This document shows positions 13,444 to 15,038 of a DNA stretch of 15,038 nucleotides, piece after piece. Below the pieces are notes generated by a model. That model searched no databases. It worked only from the letters and a program-made list of their open reading frames with translations, and was not told the origin of the DNA. The position numbers and the translations under genes were made by a program. Within the stretch, counting starts at the first letter, position 1. Every line of letters starts with the position of its first letter. Where the stretch lies: assembly GCA_900555925.1 (NCBI GenBank), contig USMU01000048.1, positions 1 through 15,038 of the forward strand, given 5' to 3'. The stretch is from an uncultured Clostridium sp. GTDB taxonomy: Bacteria; Bacillota; Clostridia; Christensenellales; Borkfalkiaceae.

Positions 13444-14561
13444 TAGTCCTCCTGCGCGTAACAATGACAAGCGACAAAATGTCCGGGCTCATACTCCCGA
13501 TAAGCGGGAGCGATATGCTTACAGACCTCCATCGCTTTGGGACAGCGCGTATGGAATTTACAGCCCATAGGGGGATTTGCGGGAGAAGGAATATCGCCCG
13601 TCAAAAGAATACGATGAACCTTCTCGTCAGGATTGGGATTGGGAACGGCGGAAAAGAGCGCATTGGTATACGGATGCAAAGGATTATCGAAAATACTTTC
13701 CTTATTTCCGAATTCGACCATGGAGCCCAAATACATGACGCCGATTTTATCGGAAATATATTTAACGACCGATAAATCATGCGAAATGAAAAGGTATGTG
13801 AGCTGCCTTTCCGTCTGCAATTTCTTCAACAGATTGATAATCTGCGCCTGAATAGAAACGTCGAGGGCCGAAACAGGCTCGTCGCACACGACCAACGTGG
13901 GTGCAACTACCAACGCTCTCGCGATACAGATACGCTGGCGCTGTCCGCCCGAAAACTCGTGAGGATACCTTTCGTAATAATAGTCGCGCAATCCGCACTG
14001 CTCCATGACTTTGAGGACATATTCCTTTACTTGGGAAGGCGGAACAATGTGATGCACCCTGACCGGCTCGGAAAGAATATCTCCTACGGTGCTTCTGGGC
14101 GGAAGCGAAGAATACGGATCCTGAAAGACAATCTGCATCTTCGTTCTGAGTCCCCGCATTTCCTTTGGCTTATAGTCTGCGATATTTTTTCCTTCAAAAA
14201 AAATCTGTCCCGCAGTAGGCTGATACAGCTTTAATATCGTTCTGCCCATCGTGGTCTTTCCGCAGCCGGACTCTCCCACGATACCGAGCGTCTCGCCCGG
14301 CTTTATCTTAAAGGATACGTCATCGACTGCCTTCAGGCTGGATATGGGCTTCCCCATCAAGGTCTTTTTTAAGGTAAAATATTTTTTTAAGTGTCTGACT
14401 TCCAAAATCGCTTCGGGATCGGGAGGAAGAAGAAAATCCTGTTTGCTTTTCTCTTCCCGTTCCGCCTGCTCTTTGGCGAATTCCGCAGAATCGTCATACC
14501 CCGAAAAATCCTGCGTCTCTGCCGTTTCGGGAAGGTTTTGTTTATTTTCTTGTGTTTCCAT
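13443..14561 (-). CDS. oppF: Oligopeptide/dipeptide ABC transporter ATP-binding protein, OppF type
   Basis: This is one of the two ATPases that power peptide import through an Opp/Dpp permease. The 372-residue protein has all ABC motifs: Walker A GESGCGKTT (96-104), Q-loop Gln147 in FQDPYSSLPPR, signature SGGQRQR (204-210), Walker B LVVCDE (223-228) and His261 in ISHDL. The Opp-specific C-terminal region NPLHPYTNAL (293-302) is followed by Cys residues 334, 340 and 347, which in OppD/F-type proteins can hold an iron-sulfur cluster. An acidic, low-complexity N-terminal extension of about 50 residues precedes the ABC domain. The start is ATG 14561, one base after the oppD stop, with AAGGAAAA (14567-14574) as ribosome binding site. 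The Q-loop region has Pro where many relatives have Asn (SLNPR). Confidence 0.93.
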   Translation of the reverse strand: METQENKQNLPETAETQDFSGYDDSAEFAKEQAEREEKSKQDFLLPPDPEAILEVRHLKKYFTLKKTLMGKPISSLKAVDDVSFKIKPGETLGIVGESGCGKTTMGRTILKLYQPTAGQIFFEGKNIADYKPKEMRGLRTKMQIVFQDPYSSLPPRSTVGDILSEPVRVHHIVPPSQVKEYVLKVMEQCGLRDYYYERYPHEFSGGQRQRICIARALVVAPTLVVCDEPVSALDVSIQAQIINLLKKLQTERQLTYLFISHDLSVVKYISDKIGVMYLGSMVEFGNKESIFDNPLHPYTNALFSAVPNPNPDEKVHRILLTGDIPSPANPPMGCKFHTRCPKAMEVCKHIAPAYREYEPGHFVACHCYAQED

Positions 14562-14562
14562 A

Positions 14563-15038
14563 TCAATTTTCCTTCGAGCCGTACAAGTGGCATGCGACAA
14601 AGTGCGTGGGACTTATCTGCACCATTCCCGGATATTCGCCGGAGCATTTGCCGATACACTGAGAGCATCTTTCTTTGAAATAGCAGTTATTAGGCATATT
14701 GATTGGATTGGGCACGTTTCCCGGAATATTGAACAGTTTATCGCTCGACGATTTCATCGTCGGCTTCGATTTCTGCAAGCCCTGCGTATAAGGATGACAG
14801 GGATTATGGAAAATTTCGGAAGCCGTACCCTGTTCGATAATTCTTCCGGCATACATGACGACGACATAATCCGCCATTTCGGCAATTACGCCCAAATCGT
14901 GCGTAATCAAAAGAATGGATCCGTTGATTCTTCTCTTCAAATCGTTAAAGAGATCCAACACCTGCGCCTGAATGGTCACGTCGAGCGCGGTTGTCGGCTC
15001 AACAGCAAACAACAAAAGGGGGAGGGCAGCAGACAGAT
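14563..15038 (-). CDS. oppD: Oligopeptide ABC transporter ATP-binding protein, OppD type (5' truncated)
   Basis: Only the C-terminal part, about 158 codons, is in the window; the frame is open to base 15038 and the start lies outside. Visible features are EPTTALDVTIQAQ after Walker B, the H-loop LLITHDLG, the Opp/Dpp region HNPCHPYTQGL, and a cluster of Cys in NCYFKERCSQCIGKC, the position of the C-terminal iron-sulfur-type motif. OppD pairs with OppF to drive peptide uptake; permease and binding-protein genes would be expected further upstream. Walker B reads LLFAVEP instead of the usual LLIADEP, so the aspartate is Val in this sequence. This falls within 35 bases of the window edge and may be sequence error. 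The gene ends one base before oppF begins. Confidence 0.9.
   Translation of the reverse strand, partial: LSAALPLLLFAVEPTTALDVTIQAQVLDLFNDLKRRINGSILLITHDLGVIAEMADYVVVMYAGRIIEQGTASEIFHNPCHPYTQGLQKSKPTMKSSSDKLFNIPGNVPNPINMPNNCYFKERCSQCIGKCSGEYPGMVQISPTHFVACHLYGSKEN

Noticed and set aside
1..15038. Defence island, prophage, insertion sequence, CRISPR array, tRNA or rRNA
   Set aside because: No repeated spacer pattern, transposase, phage gene or stable-RNA signature was seen on either strand. The gene content is mainly core metabolism, sporulation and transport.

Overview
The window looks like chromosomal DNA from an endospore-forming member of the Bacillota, most likely a Clostridia-type anaerobe. 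The evidence is a SpoIIE phosphatase, a BofA-family protein, a SpoVB-like flippase, strong GGAGG-type ribosome binding sites, sigma-A-type promoters and U-tailed terminators. No genus can be named. Both ends cut through genes. No tRNA, rRNA, CRISPR array, insertion sequence or phage gene was recognised, so this is mostly ordinary core genome.

Layout. (A) 3-5471, plus strand: the C-terminal part of a SpoVB/MurJ-like flippase; glucose-6-phosphate isomerase (pgi) with its own promoter and terminator; a MazF/EndoA-type mRNA endoribonuclease with no antitoxin beside it; a hairpin terminator; and spoIIE. (B) 5472-5672: a convergent gap with a terminator that fits the minus strand best and a CcpA cre-like palindrome. 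(C) 5673-8560, minus strand: a two-gene operon of unknown function, made of a secreted or membrane-anchored protein followed by a polytopic membrane protein with a Pro/Tyr-rich tail and a C-terminal zinc ribbon. It is driven by a perfect-consensus sigma-A promoter. (D) 8728-9911, minus strand: an isochorismatase-fold (nicotinamidase-like) hydrolase and family I inorganic pyrophosphatase. (E) 9912-10100: a divergent promoter region. (F) 10101-12757, plus strand: a GT87/DUF2029-type membrane glycosyltransferase and a polysaccharide flippase, probably a cell-surface glycan pair. (G) 12758-15038, minus strand: oppD (partial), oppF, a small membrane protein and bofA, ending in an intrinsic terminator.

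How the genes fit together. SpoIIE activates sigma-F early in sporulation. BofA-family proteins restrain late-stage pro-sigma-K processing. SpoVB-like flippases move lipid-linked cell-wall or cortex precursors. Opp importers often feed peptide signals into sporulation control, so a transcription unit running from opp into bofA is suggestive but unproven. Pgi, Ppa and the hydrolase are housekeeping metabolism. The least explained part is the operon at 5673-8560, which is the best candidate here for something undescribed.

Several start codons were moved inward from the longest open frame because a clear ribosome binding site points to an internal start. This applies to mazF, spoIIE, the secreted protein, the hydrolase, ppa, the small membrane protein and oppF. 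All assignments come from reading motifs; no database search was run.
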